Assembly: GCA_947258615.1 (NCBI GenBank)
Contig: CAMYIX010000077.1
Coordinates: 1 to 32,280 of the forward strand
Origin: an uncultured Ectothiorhodospiraceae bacterium
Lineage (GTDB): Bacteria > Pseudomonadota > Gammaproteobacteria > UBA9214
Direction of reading: 5' to 3'
Length of the DNA stretch: 32,280 nucleotides
A program made the position numbers and the translations under genes. The notes beneath the pieces were generated by a model that worked only from the letters and a program-made list of their open reading frames with translations, was not told where the DNA came from and made no database searches. Positions 25,543-32,280 of the stretch are shown in pieces. Each line of letters begins with the position of its first letter. The first letter of the stretch is position 1.

Positions 25543-26615
25543 TGCTTGTCGTCCAGTGGTAATAAAATGGTGAACACGGTTTCACCCGGCTTGCTGTTGC
25601 ATTCGATCAGTCCCTGGTGGCGGCTGATCAGAGACTGGGCGATTGAAAGGCCGAGTCCGGTACCCTCACTGCGGGTGGTGATCATCGGGTAAAAGATCTT
25701 TTCGCGCAGGTCCTCCTCGATACCGGGACCGTTATCGATGACCTGGATACAGGCCACCAGGCGGTGCAGGCGATTGCCGATATTGAACTGACGCTGCACC
25801 CGCGTCCGCAAGATGATTTCACCAGCACCCTCCAGTGCCTGCGCGGCATTGCGTACGATATTGAGTATGGCCTGCAGCATCAGGTCGGGATCGGCCTGGA
25901 CATTCGGCAGACTGGGATCATAGTCCTGGTGAATCATCAGACCGCCGCCGGTTTCTGCACGCACCAGTTCACGTACCCGTTCCAGGATGACGTGAATATT
26001 CGTGCTCTGTACGTTGGGGATGTCATTGGGTCCCAGCATACGATCCATCAGGTTCTGCAGGCGATCGGCCTCGCCGATAATGATCTGCGTGTATTCCCTG
26101 AGTGCAGCTTCGCCGATTTCCTGTTCCAGCAACTGGGCGGCACCGCGCAGGCCGCCCAGCGGGTTCTTGATTTCGTGGGCCAGTCCGCGCAGCAGTGCGT
26201 GGGTGGCTTCCTGCTGCGTAATCAACTGCTCATCCTGCTCGATACGCAAATGGTGGTCGACCTTGCGCAGTTCCAGCATCACGCCGCCACCCTGACCCGG
26301 CAGGTTGATCGGCGTATGGGTGCAGTTGACGATCAGGGCATGCTGGTCGGGCAACTCCAGTTGGCAGTTGCGCTGGTTGATGACATGACCGCTTTCCATC
26401 GTGGCACTCAGATGTTCGGTTACCGCGTCGGCGTTCTTGATGAGATCCCGGATTGACTTGCCGCGCGCGCGGCTGGCGCTGATGGCCAGCAACACCTCGC
26501 CCGCCGGGTTGAGATAGCGCAGCCGAAACTGGTCATCGAAGACCAGTAGCGCGGTACTCAGGTTATCCAGTAACTGTTCGGATTGGATATCCGTGAAGTG
26601 CTCAATGCCTGCCAT
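25539..26615 (-). CDS. ntrB: Nitrogen regulation sensor histidine kinase NtrB
   Basis: Cytoplasmic two-component kinase that, with PII, phosphorylates or dephosphorylates NtrC. From MAGIEHF at 26615 it has 358 residues. A PAS domain (~10-120, LLVFDDQFRLRYLNPAGE) precedes the H box LLRGLAHEIKNPLGG with H147. The ATPase domain has an N box NIVRNAAQALEGAG, G1 VIDNGPGIEEDL and G2 GTGLGLSIAQSLI. The open frame extends to a GTG at 26657, but that segment is not NtrB-like. Its stop overlaps the ntrC start (ATGA). No membrane segments are present, as expected for NtrB. Confidence 0.96.
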   Translation of the reverse strand: MAGIEHFTDIQSEQLLDNLSTALLVFDDQFRLRYLNPAGEVLLAISASRARGKSIRDLIKNADAVTEHLSATMESGHVINQRNCQLELPDQHALIVNCTHTPINLPGQGGGVMLELRKVDHHLRIEQDEQLITQQEATHALLRGLAHEIKNPLGGLRGAAQLLEQEIGEAALREYTQIIIGEADRLQNLMDRMLGPNDIPNVQSTNIHVILERVRELVRAETGGGLMIHQDYDPSLPNVQADPDLMLQAILNIVRNAAQALEGAGEIILRTRVQRQFNIGNRLHRLVACIQVIDNGPGIEEDLREKIFYPMITTRSEGTGLGLSIAQSLISRHQGLIECNSKPGETVFTILLPLDDKQ

Positions 26616-26729
26616 GGGAGCTATTATGCAAAAACCAAACCAGAATCCAGCGCGCACTGGAGCGCCGGCATGGTCAAATTAAACTACATACAATACAGAT
26701 AGATATTTACGGGGTGAGGATCGGTACCG

Positions 26730-26774
26730 GTGACAGTCGGATGTCACGACTCCCATTGTGCACCAAATTGGTGC
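26730..26774. promoter_or_regulatory. NtrC-type palindrome and second inverted repeat upstream of ntrB
   Basis: GCACCAAATTGGTGC at 26760-26774 is a perfect palindrome around its centre and matches the NtrC pattern GCAC-N7-GTGC. A separate inverted repeat, GTGACA-N6-TGTCAC, occupies 26730-26747. Both lie between the DUF4124 stop and the ntrB start, about 115-160 nt upstream of the ntrB ATG. No sigma54 -24/-12 element was found between them and ntrB, so NtrC could repress or activate here. The inverted repeat might instead act at the DUF4124 transcript end. Confidence 0.6.
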
Positions 26775-26789
26775 GCCTGTCACGCGGAA

Positions 26790-27341
26790 TCAGGGGGTCT
26801 TTGCCGGCGCCTTGCGGCTGGGAAGATTGATCGACTCGCGGTGCATGTGGAAGACCACCGTGTCGGTGCTGATGACCGTATCACCCCGTGCATTGACCAC
26901 ACTGGCGGACAGGAGATGGGAGCCCCGGTCCAGGCCGGTAAAACTCATGCTGGTTCCGGTGACCGGCTCGCCGTGGGCCGCGTCATCCAGGTAGTACTGC
27001 ACCCGGTGGCCCAGTCGGGTCTTCAACGGGGGCTGCAAGGACACCCTGGCCGTCAAGGCCCCGAGGTTATTGCGCACCGTGGCATCATCCTTCGGGATGC
27101 TGAACTCCATACTCTGGTACACCCTCGGGGCAGGTTGATCCTGTCTCGCCGCGCCGCTGGTCCGGGCACGCGCGGGTACCGGTGGTGCCTTATAGGTCGG
27201 CAACTCCGGCAGCTGTATCGGTACTGCCCCCGGGCTGGGTTGATCGGAAAAGATCACTTCGCCATCGGCACTGGTGGACTTGTAGACCTCTGCCTGCGCC
27301 GGGCCCGCCAACAGCAGCAGAAACATGACTAAATATTTCAT
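26790..27341 (-). CDS. DUF4124-domain exported protein
   Basis: A 183-residue exported protein of unknown function. The signal peptide is MKYLVMFLLLLAGPAQA, cleaved before EVYKS. The DUF4124 domain follows at once (EVYKSTSADGEVIFSDQPSPGA). The middle is proline-rich (ELPTYKAPPVPARA). Residues ~100-175 read like a beta-sandwich (TARVSLQPPLKTRLGHRVQYYLDD, VVNARGDTVIST). Proteins with this domain often lie between glnA and ntrB in gammaproteobacteria, but a link to nitrogen control is not shown. GGTGG precedes the start. It is a possible periplasmic binding or assembly factor. Confidence 0.85.
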   Translation of the reverse strand: MKYLVMFLLLLAGPAQAEVYKSTSADGEVIFSDQPSPGAVPIQLPELPTYKAPPVPARARTSGAARQDQPAPRVYQSMEFSIPKDDATVRNNLGALTARVSLQPPLKTRLGHRVQYYLDDAAHGEPVTGTSMSFTGLDRGSHLLSASVVNARGDTVISTDTVVFHMHRESINLPSRKAPAKTP

Positions 27342-27543
27342 AAAACCACCATAGCCCCGTCATGGCAGCGATGCAATACAGTTCATCCGCGCTTTGACCC
27401 CGTCGATCGGATTCAAGCCCCTGTATTCAGTCATCATCCTGCCGGCTGCCGCCACGGTGTCCGGAACTGATCACCGCAGACGCAAGATCGCAGACCAGAA
27501 AAAAGTCTTCACCGCAGCGGATCCAGAGAACACCAAAATATTA

Positions 27544-27680
27544 ACCGCAGAGACGCAGAGGCCGCAGAGAAAACAATAAATATTCGCCAATAAAGAAACT
27601 CATCGAAAGTAGTAACAAATTAATAGTACGGTTTTTTGGTCAATGAGATTTTTACTCTGCGGCCTCTGCGTCTCCGCGGT
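27544..27680. repeat. Inverted-repeat element, copy C (between DUF4124 gene and glnA)
   Basis: Arms at 27544-27569 and 27655-27680 match as inverted repeats at 25 of 26 positions. They are made of the same ACCGC(A/G)GAGACGC-type units as copy A. They enclose an 85-nt AT-rich core (27570-27654) that does not resemble the cores of copies A and B. Decayed outer arm pieces are visible at about 27470-27530 (TCACCGCAGACGCAAGATCGC, TTCACCGCAG) and 27693-27728 (TTTGCGTCC, CTCTGCGGTGAAGG). The 454-nt gap holds no gene; 27342-27468 shows nothing recognisable. Confidence 0.8.
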
Positions 27681-27747
27681 GGAAAATCTTGTACTTTCTT
27701 TGCGTCCTTTACGACTCTGCGGTGAAGGATTTTTTTCCAGCCAGAAA

Positions 27748-27775
27748 TAAAAAAGCGCCCCGAAGGGCGCTTTTC
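27748..27775 (-). terminator. Intrinsic terminator of glnA
   Basis: On the minus strand the sequence reads AGCGCCC-TTCG-GGGCGCT followed by a run of T, a perfect 7-bp GC-rich stem with a stable TTCG tetraloop, 20 nt after the glnA stop. The A-run on the other flank makes it potentially bidirectional. This is the clearest terminator in the window. Confidence 0.93.
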
Positions 27776-27795
27776 ATCAAGCGGATACCGCCGCC

Positions 27796-29205
27796 TTAGA
27801 GACTGAAGTACATGTCGAATTCAACCGGGTGGGTAGTCATGCGCATGCGCGTCACCTCGTCCATCTTCAGGTCGATATAGCCGTCGATCATGTCGTCGGT
27901 GAACACACCACCGGCGGTCAGGAACTTGCGGTCCTCGTCCAGCGACTCCAGGGCCTGGTCCAGGGAATGACACACGGTCGGGATCTGTGCCTCTTCCTCC
28001 GGCGGCAGATCGTAGAGATCCTTGTCCATGGCGCTACCCGGGTCGATCTTGTTCTTGATGCCGTCAAGGCCGGCCATCAGCATGGCCGCAAAGCTCAGGT
28101 AGGGATTGCCGCTGGGATCCGGGAAACGCACCTCGACACGCCGTCCCTTGGGGTTCGATTCGAACGGAATACGCACCGAGGCCGAACGGTTGCGTGCCGA
28201 GTAGGCCAGCATGACCGGCGCCTCGAAACCCGGCACCAGGCGCTTGTAGCTGTTGGTGCTGGCGTTGGTGAAGGCGTTCAGGGCACGGGCGTGCTTGAAG
28301 ATGCCGCCGATGTAATACAGTGCCTGCTGTGACAGGCCGCCATACTTGTTGCCGGTGAAGATGTTCTTGCCGGCCTTGGCCAGGGACTGGTGCACATGCA
28401 TGCCGCTGCCGTTGTCACCCACCAGTGGCTTGGGCATAAAGGTCGCGGTCTTGCCGTAACCGTGGGCAACATTCATTATCACGTACTTGAGGATCTGCAC
28501 CTCATCGGCCTTGCGTGTCAGGGTGTTGAACACGGTGCCGATTTCGCACTGACCGGCAGTGGCCACTTCGTGGTGGTGTACTTCCACGGGCACGCCCATC
28601 TCTTCCAGGGCCAGGCACATGGCGCTACGCAGGTCATGCAGCGAGTCGACCGGGGGCACGGGGAAGTAACCGCCCTTGTTGGTGGGACGGTGACCGATGT
28701 TGCCGTCCTCATAGACGCGCTCCGAATTCCAGGAGGCCTCCTCGGAATCGACCTTGTAGAAGGCGCCACCAATGTCGGCACCCCAGCGCACATCGTCGAG
28801 TACAAAGAACTCCGGTTCCGGGCCGAAATAGGCGGTGTCGGCGATCTTGGTCGATTTCAGGTAGGCCTCTGCGCGCTGCGCAATGGAACGCGGGTCGCGC
28901 TCGTAGCCCTTCATGGTGGTCGGCTCGAGGATATCGCAGCGCAGGTTCAGCATGGGTTCGTCGCTGAACAGGTCCATGACGGCGGTTGAGGTGTCCGGCA
29001 TCAGCACCATGTCGGATTCATTGATGCCCTTCCAGCCGGAAATACTCGAGCCGTCGAACATTTTGCCGTTTTTAAAAAAACTGGTATCGATTTGACTGGC
29101 GGGCAGGGTGACGTGCTGCTCCTTGCCGCGAGTATCGGTAAAACGCATGTCGATATACTTGACACCGTTATCTTTCATCATCTTCAGAACTTTGGTTGCA
29201 GACAT
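27796..29205 (-). CDS. glnA: Glutamine synthetase, type I
   Basis: ATP-dependent amidation of glutamate to glutamine, the entry point for ammonia. The protein has 469 residues, the normal length of the dodecameric GSI-beta type. [16 protein letters not shown] and the [10 protein letters not shown]-like block ([14 protein letters not shown]) are present, as are [30 protein letters not shown] and NRSASVRIP. The adenylylation tyrosine is in DLYDLPPEE near residue 398, so activity is probably controlled by GlnE. GGAGGAG precedes the ATG. Transcription is probably from the sigma54 promoter at 29299-29317 under NtrC, with a strong terminator downstream. Confidence 0.98.
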   Translation of the reverse strand: MSATKVLKMMKDNGVKYIDMRFTDTRGKEQHVTLPASQIDTSFFKNGKMFDGSSISGWKGINESDMVLMPDTSTAVMDLFSDEPMLNLRCDILEPTTMKGYERDPRSIAQRAEAYLKSTKIADTAYFGPEPEFFVLDDVRWGADIGGAFYKVDSEEASWNSERVYEDGNIGHRPTNKGGYFPVPPVDSLHDLRSAMCLALEEMGVPVEVHHHEVATAGQCEIGTVFNTLTRKADEVQILKYVIMNVAHGYGKTATFMPKPLVGDNGSGMHVHQSLAKAGKNIFTGNKYGGLSQQALYYIGGIFKHARALNAFTNASTNSYKRLVPGFEAPVMLAYSARNRSASVRIPFESNPKGRRVEVRFPDPSGNPYLSFAAMLMAGLDGIKNKIDPGSAMDKDLYDLPPEEEAQIPTVCHSLDQALESLDEDRKFLTAGGVFTDDMIDGYIDLKMDEVTRMRMTTHPVEFDMYFSL

Positions 29206-29298
29206 TACAACTCCTCCAGATTGGCTACGTCATTTCACACCGCGGTCGGCAGGACAACGGACATTTCATAAAATCATCACAATTCTTGCACTCTGAGA

Positions 29299-29317
29299 AA
29301 GCAGGAATTATGCCACG
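29299..29317 (-). promoter_or_regulatory. Sigma54 promoter of glnA
   Basis: On the minus strand, TGGCAT-N5-CTGCTTT gives GG and GC exactly 10 nt apart, the -24/-12 geometry of sigma54 promoters. It is very similar to E. coli glnAp2. The predicted transcript starts near 29289, about 85 nt before the glnA ATG. NtrC palindromes lie at the expected distance upstream. Confidence 0.85.
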
Positions 29318-29379
29318 GGCACACATTCAGGCAACGCCTTTTCTTTCACAGACTTAGGCCCATACACTGGCACAGAAAC

Positions 29380-29425
29380 GCGCCAATATGGTGCGCTCTT
29401 CAACACAGGCGCACCATCATGGTGC
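29380..29425 (-). promoter_or_regulatory. Paired NtrC-binding sites (glnA enhancer)
   Basis: GCACCATCATGGTGC (29411-29425) and GCGCCAATATGGTGC (29380-29394) both fit GCAC-N7-GTGC, the first perfectly. Their centres are 31 bp apart, three helical turns, and about 98 and 129 bp upstream of the predicted glnA start, close to the E. coli glnA enhancer. The distal site overlaps the last codons of the cation transporter gene. Confidence 0.85.
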
Positions 29426-30559
29426 TTGGTAGTAGACCTTGACCTCGCCCACGTCCGGTACCTGCTGGGCTGCACGCACCAGCTTTGCGGCGATTTCGCG
29501 GGCGGCCCCCGGATCGAGACCCGCCAGTGGCAGGATGATATCCACATGGATCCGGCCGCCCAGGTAATGCAGGACGGGTTTTTCCATGGCCACGTCGATA
29601 TCGAGTTCATCCAGCTGCGCATCCAGCTGTTCCTGGATCGCATCCCGCAGGGGCAGTTCCATGCAGGGCGCACCCAGCTCATCGTCCTCCGGATCGATGT
29701 GGACGGTCACATCGGTGACCTCGTCGACATCCCTGAGCAGCCGGGCGCGCACCGACTCGCCGATCTGGTGCCCTTCTGAAACACTCAGGGTCGGATCGAC
29801 CAGGATGTGCACATCCACCAGGGCATCACTGCCGCTGCGCCGGGTACGCAGCATGTGCAGTTCCCGCACCCCCGGCACCTCGAGGATCGACTCGCGGATG
29901 CCCTCCACCTGTTCACTCTCCAGTGCCGTGTCGATCAGCTCCTGCACGCTCTTCCATAACAGATCCCAGCCGATCTTGGCGATCATCAGAGCCACTGCGA
30001 CCGCGGCGAGGGCGTCCAGGTAGGGCAAACCCGCCATGGACCCAGCGACCCCGATCACCACCACGATCGAGGAAATGGCATCGGTACGGCTGTGCCAGGC
30101 GTTGGCATGCAGCATGTTGGAGCGCAGGCGCCGCGCCGCTTTGGCGGTGTAGCGGTAGATGGCCTCCTTGGAAAGAATCGAGATCATCGCCACCACCAGC
30201 GCCGGCATTTCCGGCTTCAACAGCAGCTGCGGGTCCAGCATGCGGCGTACGGCATCGAAGCTGATACCCATGGCCACGGCCGTCAGGGCCATGCCCAGTG
30301 CAACGGTGGCCACGGTCTCGATGCGGCCATGGCCGTAGGGGTGCTCTGCGTCGGCGGCACGGTGTGAATGCTTGGCAGCGTACAGGACCAGCACATCTGT
30401 ACCGAGATCCGACAGCGAGTGCACGCCATCGGCAATCAGCGCCTGGGAATGCGCCGGTATGCCGATCAGTATCTTGGCCACCCCCAGTAACAAGTCGACC
30501 ACGGAGCCGACCAGCGTCACCTTGCGAACCTCCCGGTAGCGTACATCGAGCTGTTCCAT
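29417..30559 (-). CDS. Cation diffusion facilitator family transporter
   Basis: Inner-membrane proton-coupled exporter of divalent cations. From the ATG at 30559 it has 380 residues; the frame opens at a GTG at 30610 that overlaps tusA by 17 nt, and neither start has a clear ribosome-binding site. Transmembrane helices occupy roughly the first 200 residues. The metal-site pairs are HSLSD in helix 2 and HSRTD in helix 5, both HxxxD, and HPYGHGRIE is the conserved loop. The C-terminal cytoplasmic part is longer than in FieF (300 residues) and seems to hold two ferredoxin-like modules (VRELHMLRTRRSGS, and a second ending VDIILPLAGLDP). HD-HD pairs suggest zinc, by inference. Confidence 0.92.
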   Translation of the reverse strand: MEQLDVRYREVRKVTLVGSVVDLLLGVAKILIGIPAHSQALIADGVHSLSDLGTDVLVLYAAKHSHRAADAEHPYGHGRIETVATVALGMALTAVAMGISFDAVRRMLDPQLLLKPEMPALVVAMISILSKEAIYRYTAKAARRLRSNMLHANAWHSRTDAISSIVVVIGVAGSMAGLPYLDALAAVAVALMIAKIGWDLLWKSVQELIDTALESEQVEGIRESILEVPGVRELHMLRTRRSGSDALVDVHILVDPTLSVSEGHQIGESVRARLLRDVDEVTDVTVHIDPEDDELGAPCMELPLRDAIQEQLDAQLDELDIDVAMEKPVLHYLGGRIHVDIILPLAGLDPGAAREIAAKLVRAAQQVPDVGEVKVYYQAP

Positions 30560-30593
30560 GCTGTGGTGCTGTGCAGTCAATAAACCAGTCCCG

Positions 30594-30824
30594 TCAGGTG
30601 TTGCCGACACGAACAGTGATCACGATTTCACCATCCTGCTCGACAATATCGCATACTTCGTGGCCATGGACACGGCACCAGGCCGGGATGTCATGGATAG
30701 CACCCGGGTCCGTGCACAACACCTGTACGGAATCACCCGGCGCCAGCCGGGCCATCGAGTCCTGGGTGCGTATTACGGGTAACGGACAGAGCAGATGCCG
30801 GGCATCAACGGTCTCGGTAGTCAT
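30594..30824 (-). CDS. tusA: TusA-type sulfur-carrier protein
   Basis: A 76-residue sulfur carrier. The persulfide cysteine is C13 in the hallmark LLCPLPVI; APGDSVQVLCTDPGA is the second conserved block. Three further cysteines (VLC, AWC, EVC) are present. The ATG at 30824 overlaps the stop of the PP-loop gene in ATGA, so the two are translationally coupled; an ATG three codons upstream is less likely. In E. coli TusA passes sulfur toward MnmA, and in sulfur oxidisers it also serves dissimilatory pathways. Here the coupling points to the PP-loop enzyme as the partner. Confidence 0.9.
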   Translation of the reverse strand: MTTETVDARHLLCPLPVIRTQDSMARLAPGDSVQVLCTDPGAIHDIPAWCRVHGHEVCDIVEQDGEIVITVRVGNT

Positions 30825-31864
30825 AGATACCATTCTGCAGGGATCTCGCCGGCAGGCAACGGGGTGACCTCCAGGGTGCGCGCAACACCGTCCTTGCCGG
30901 TCACCTCGACGGTGACACGTTCGGCATCGCGACCGTGGCTGAAGCGCGCGGTCAGGCGTGCGGCCAGTTCCAGATCATCGCTCCCGGCCTCGCCGTCGAG
31001 CAGCACCAGTGGTCCGGTATGACTGAGCGGGACCAGGTGTACGAAGCGCTTGCGATAGCCTTCCATGAAGCGGTTCTCGCCCTCCTCGCGCCCGACGATC
31101 AGCTTGAAATGCGGACGCGGCCGCAGGTGCCGTCCGACCTTGAGCAGCATGATGTCGTCGAGGTCATATTCGCGCTTGCCGCGGGTTTCCCACAGGTCCG
31201 CCAGCTTGACGGAGTATTGCTGGTCGGTCAGGAAACAGCAGCCCCCGGCCGGTTGCGCATAATCCTCGAAGCCGAACTCGCGTGCCAGTGCCATCTGCGG
31301 CTTGCGCGAACGGCCGCTGAAGTCATACAGCTGTTCGCGGTCCAGCCAGCCCTCCTGTTCGGGCAGCGTCGGCGGCAGGTTGCGTGCGCACAGCGGCCGC
31401 ACCAACCGCTCACCGGCACCGGAGTCGCGTGCGACCACCGGCATGGTATCGCGCCGCTGCGACATGGGCCGCTGACCGATGACTTCGCCGGTAATAATGA
31501 AATCGAATCCGTTGGCATCGATCCATTCGCGCGCCTTGTTGACCATGAAGATCTTGCAGTCGAGGCAGGGATTGAGATTCGCACCGTAGCCATGCTTCGG
31601 GTTGATCACCACCTGCTTGTATTCCTCGATGATATCGACGATATGCAGCTTGATGCCCAGTTGCTCGGCCACCCACAGGGCGTTGTTGCGCTTCGGCCTG
31701 GCGCGGTCCCTTTTGCGGATCGCGTGGGTATGGCCCTCCACGCAAAAGCCGGTGTAGAAATTGATGCCCTCGACATGCACGCCCTGCCCCATGACCACGC
31801 GCGCCGCCAGCAGCGAATCGAGACCACCGGAAATCAGGGCAATGGCTTTTCGTGGTTCAGACAT
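30821..31864 (-). CDS. PP-loop ATPase, MnmA/ThiI-like tRNA thiolation enzyme
   Basis: A 347-residue cytoplasmic protein. The PP-loop SGGLDS is at residues 12-17, which adenylates the target base. NPCLDC gives C100 and C103, and PAGGCCF gives C209 and C210; C41 and C159 are extra. A CxxC plus a later cysteine is the arrangement that holds [4Fe-4S] in TtcA- and TtuA-type thiolases, so an iron-sulfur enzyme is possible. It lacks a THUMP domain, unlike ThiI, and differs from canonical MnmA beyond the PP-loop. The C-terminal ~110 residues (GREEGENRFMEGYRKRF onward) may bind RNA. It is coupled to tusA. Which tRNA position it modifies is unknown. Confidence 0.78.
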   Translation of the reverse strand: MSEPRKAIALISGGLDSLLAARVVMGQGVHVEGINFYTGFCVEGHTHAIRKRDRARPKRNNALWVAEQLGIKLHIVDIIEEYKQVVINPKHGYGANLNPCLDCKIFMVNKAREWIDANGFDFIITGEVIGQRPMSQRRDTMPVVARDSGAGERLVRPLCARNLPPTLPEQEGWLDREQLYDFSGRSRKPQMALAREFGFEDYAQPAGGCCFLTDQQYSVKLADLWETRGKREYDLDDIMLLKVGRHLRPRPHFKLIVGREEGENRFMEGYRKRFVHLVPLSHTGPLVLLDGEAGSDDLELAARLTARFSHGRDAERVTVEVTGKDGVARTLEVTPLPAGEIPAEWYL

Positions 31865-31897
31865 GGTGTGTTGTATGACTATTGGAAAATATAACTA

Positions 31898-32093
31898 ACC
31901 GCAGAGACGCCGAGGACGCGGAGAAATTCAGAATCAAAATCATTCACCGCAAAGGCGCAAAGGGCGCAAAGTCAAAACACAAATCTTGCTAACAACAACC
32001 AACCTCGGTCATGAAAAATGAACGTCTGTATGTCATTTCCCGGATCGGTGTTGTTGCAATAATGTGTTCTTTGCGTCCTTTGCGCCTTTCGGC
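31898..32093. repeat. Nested inverted-repeat element, copy B, with core inverted relative to copy A
   Basis: The left outer arm (31898-31927), the tag TTCAGAATCAAAATCATTC and the left inner arm (31946-31971) follow in the same order and orientation as in copy A. The core, 31972-32068, aligns over its whole length (about 85 percent by eye) with the reverse complement of copy A's core. A decayed right inner arm (CTTTGCGTCCTTTGCGCCTTTCGG) ends the element at 32093, and no right outer arm is seen. The element begins 34 nt upstream of the PP-loop gene start, where that gene's promoter would be expected. Confidence 0.85.
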
Positions 32094-32280
32094 AATTGCT
32101 CCTGCATTGCTCTACCTCCTGCATCCCTGGAGTCGTGCGATGAATAATGATGTTCGCTACATACAGCATTCTACCCCATGCGCAGGGCATAAGGTTAAAA
32201 AGCGGATGGATTCAGTGTGTTTCCGGGGTGCCCGGGGACGCGATTGCGCGTTCGCCGCAGACCTGCCGGAAGCAGCGGCG
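32094..32280. other. Unassigned right end of window
   Basis: Two short open stretches reach the edge and neither is recognisable: a plus-strand frame from ATG 32206 (MDSVCFRGARGRD...) preceded by AAAAAGCGG, and a minus-strand frame ending with TGA at 32212-32214 (...RAIASPGTPETH). One of them may be the edge of a real gene. Nothing else is seen between 32094 and 32205. Confidence 0.3.

Noticed and set aside
29366-29384. Plus-strand sigma54-like sequence CTGGCACAGAAACGCG
   Set aside because: The -12 dinucleotide is CG rather than GC at the required spacing and it would drive antisense into the transporter gene.
30935-31894. 319-residue plus-strand frame
   Set aside because: Antisense shadow of the PP-loop gene, running into the repeat.
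1-32280. tRNA or rRNA genes
   Set aside because: No cloverleaf-like or rRNA-like segment was recognised by eye in any gap; a covariance search was not possible.

Overview
The window is GC-rich bacterial chromosome, densely coding, with 29 protein genes (one cut by the left edge, one broken) and three intergenic stretches filled by palindromic repeats. Gene content and order point to a gammaproteobacterium: lptM-lysA-dapF-DUF484-xerC, hslVU, ubiE-ubiJ-ubiB, gpmI-envC-yibQ divergent from yibN-secB-gpsA, and glnA with ntrBC. Several traits (persulfide-sensor-like ArsR protein, TusA beside a PP-loop thiolase, a class-IB-type PyrD, a DUF4124 gene between glnA and ntrB) suggest a relative of the sulfur-oxidising Chromatiales or Ectothiorhodospiraceae. 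That placement is inference, because no rRNA is present.

Layout. 1-1832: 3' part of argH and a PAS/degenerate-GGDEF protein. 1869-2703: an esterase on the minus strand and a 99-bp MITE-like element. 2720-6937: lptM, lysA, a 250-bp nested inverted repeat, dapF, a DUF484 gene and xerC. 7039-9465: hslV, a frameshifted hslU and a DUF971 gene. 9625-13143: overlapping ubiE-RDD-ubiJ-ubiB, the ubiquinone-synthesis block. 13151-19961 (minus): gpmI, envC, ctpA, yibQ, yajL and a DUF389 membrane protein, mostly cell-envelope functions. 20159-22588 (plus): ArsR-type regulator, membrane rhodanese, secB, gpsA. 22648-24113: trmL divergent from pyrD. 24130-29205 (minus): glnA, a DUF4124 gene, ntrB, ntrC, the nitrogen-assimilation block, with a sigma54 promoter and NtrC sites. 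29417-31864 (minus): PP-loop tRNA-thiolase-like gene, tusA and a cation diffusion facilitator. 31865-32280: another copy of the repeat and an unassigned tail.

Most notable observations: (1) hslU is split by an exact 32-bp tandem duplication whose removal restores a 442-residue protein; the two halves meet at an ATGA stop/start overlap. (2) Two copies of an inverted-repeat element carry the same ~100-bp core in opposite orientation relative to the same left arm, as expected if the core can flip. (3) The ArsR protein has two cysteines 66 residues apart, the spacing of the persulfide sensors SqrR and BigR, and lies directly upstream of a rhodanese. (4) A cysteine-rich PP-loop enzyme is translationally coupled to TusA. 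(5) glnA has a textbook NtrC/sigma54 control region, and a further NtrC-type palindrome lies upstream of ntrB.
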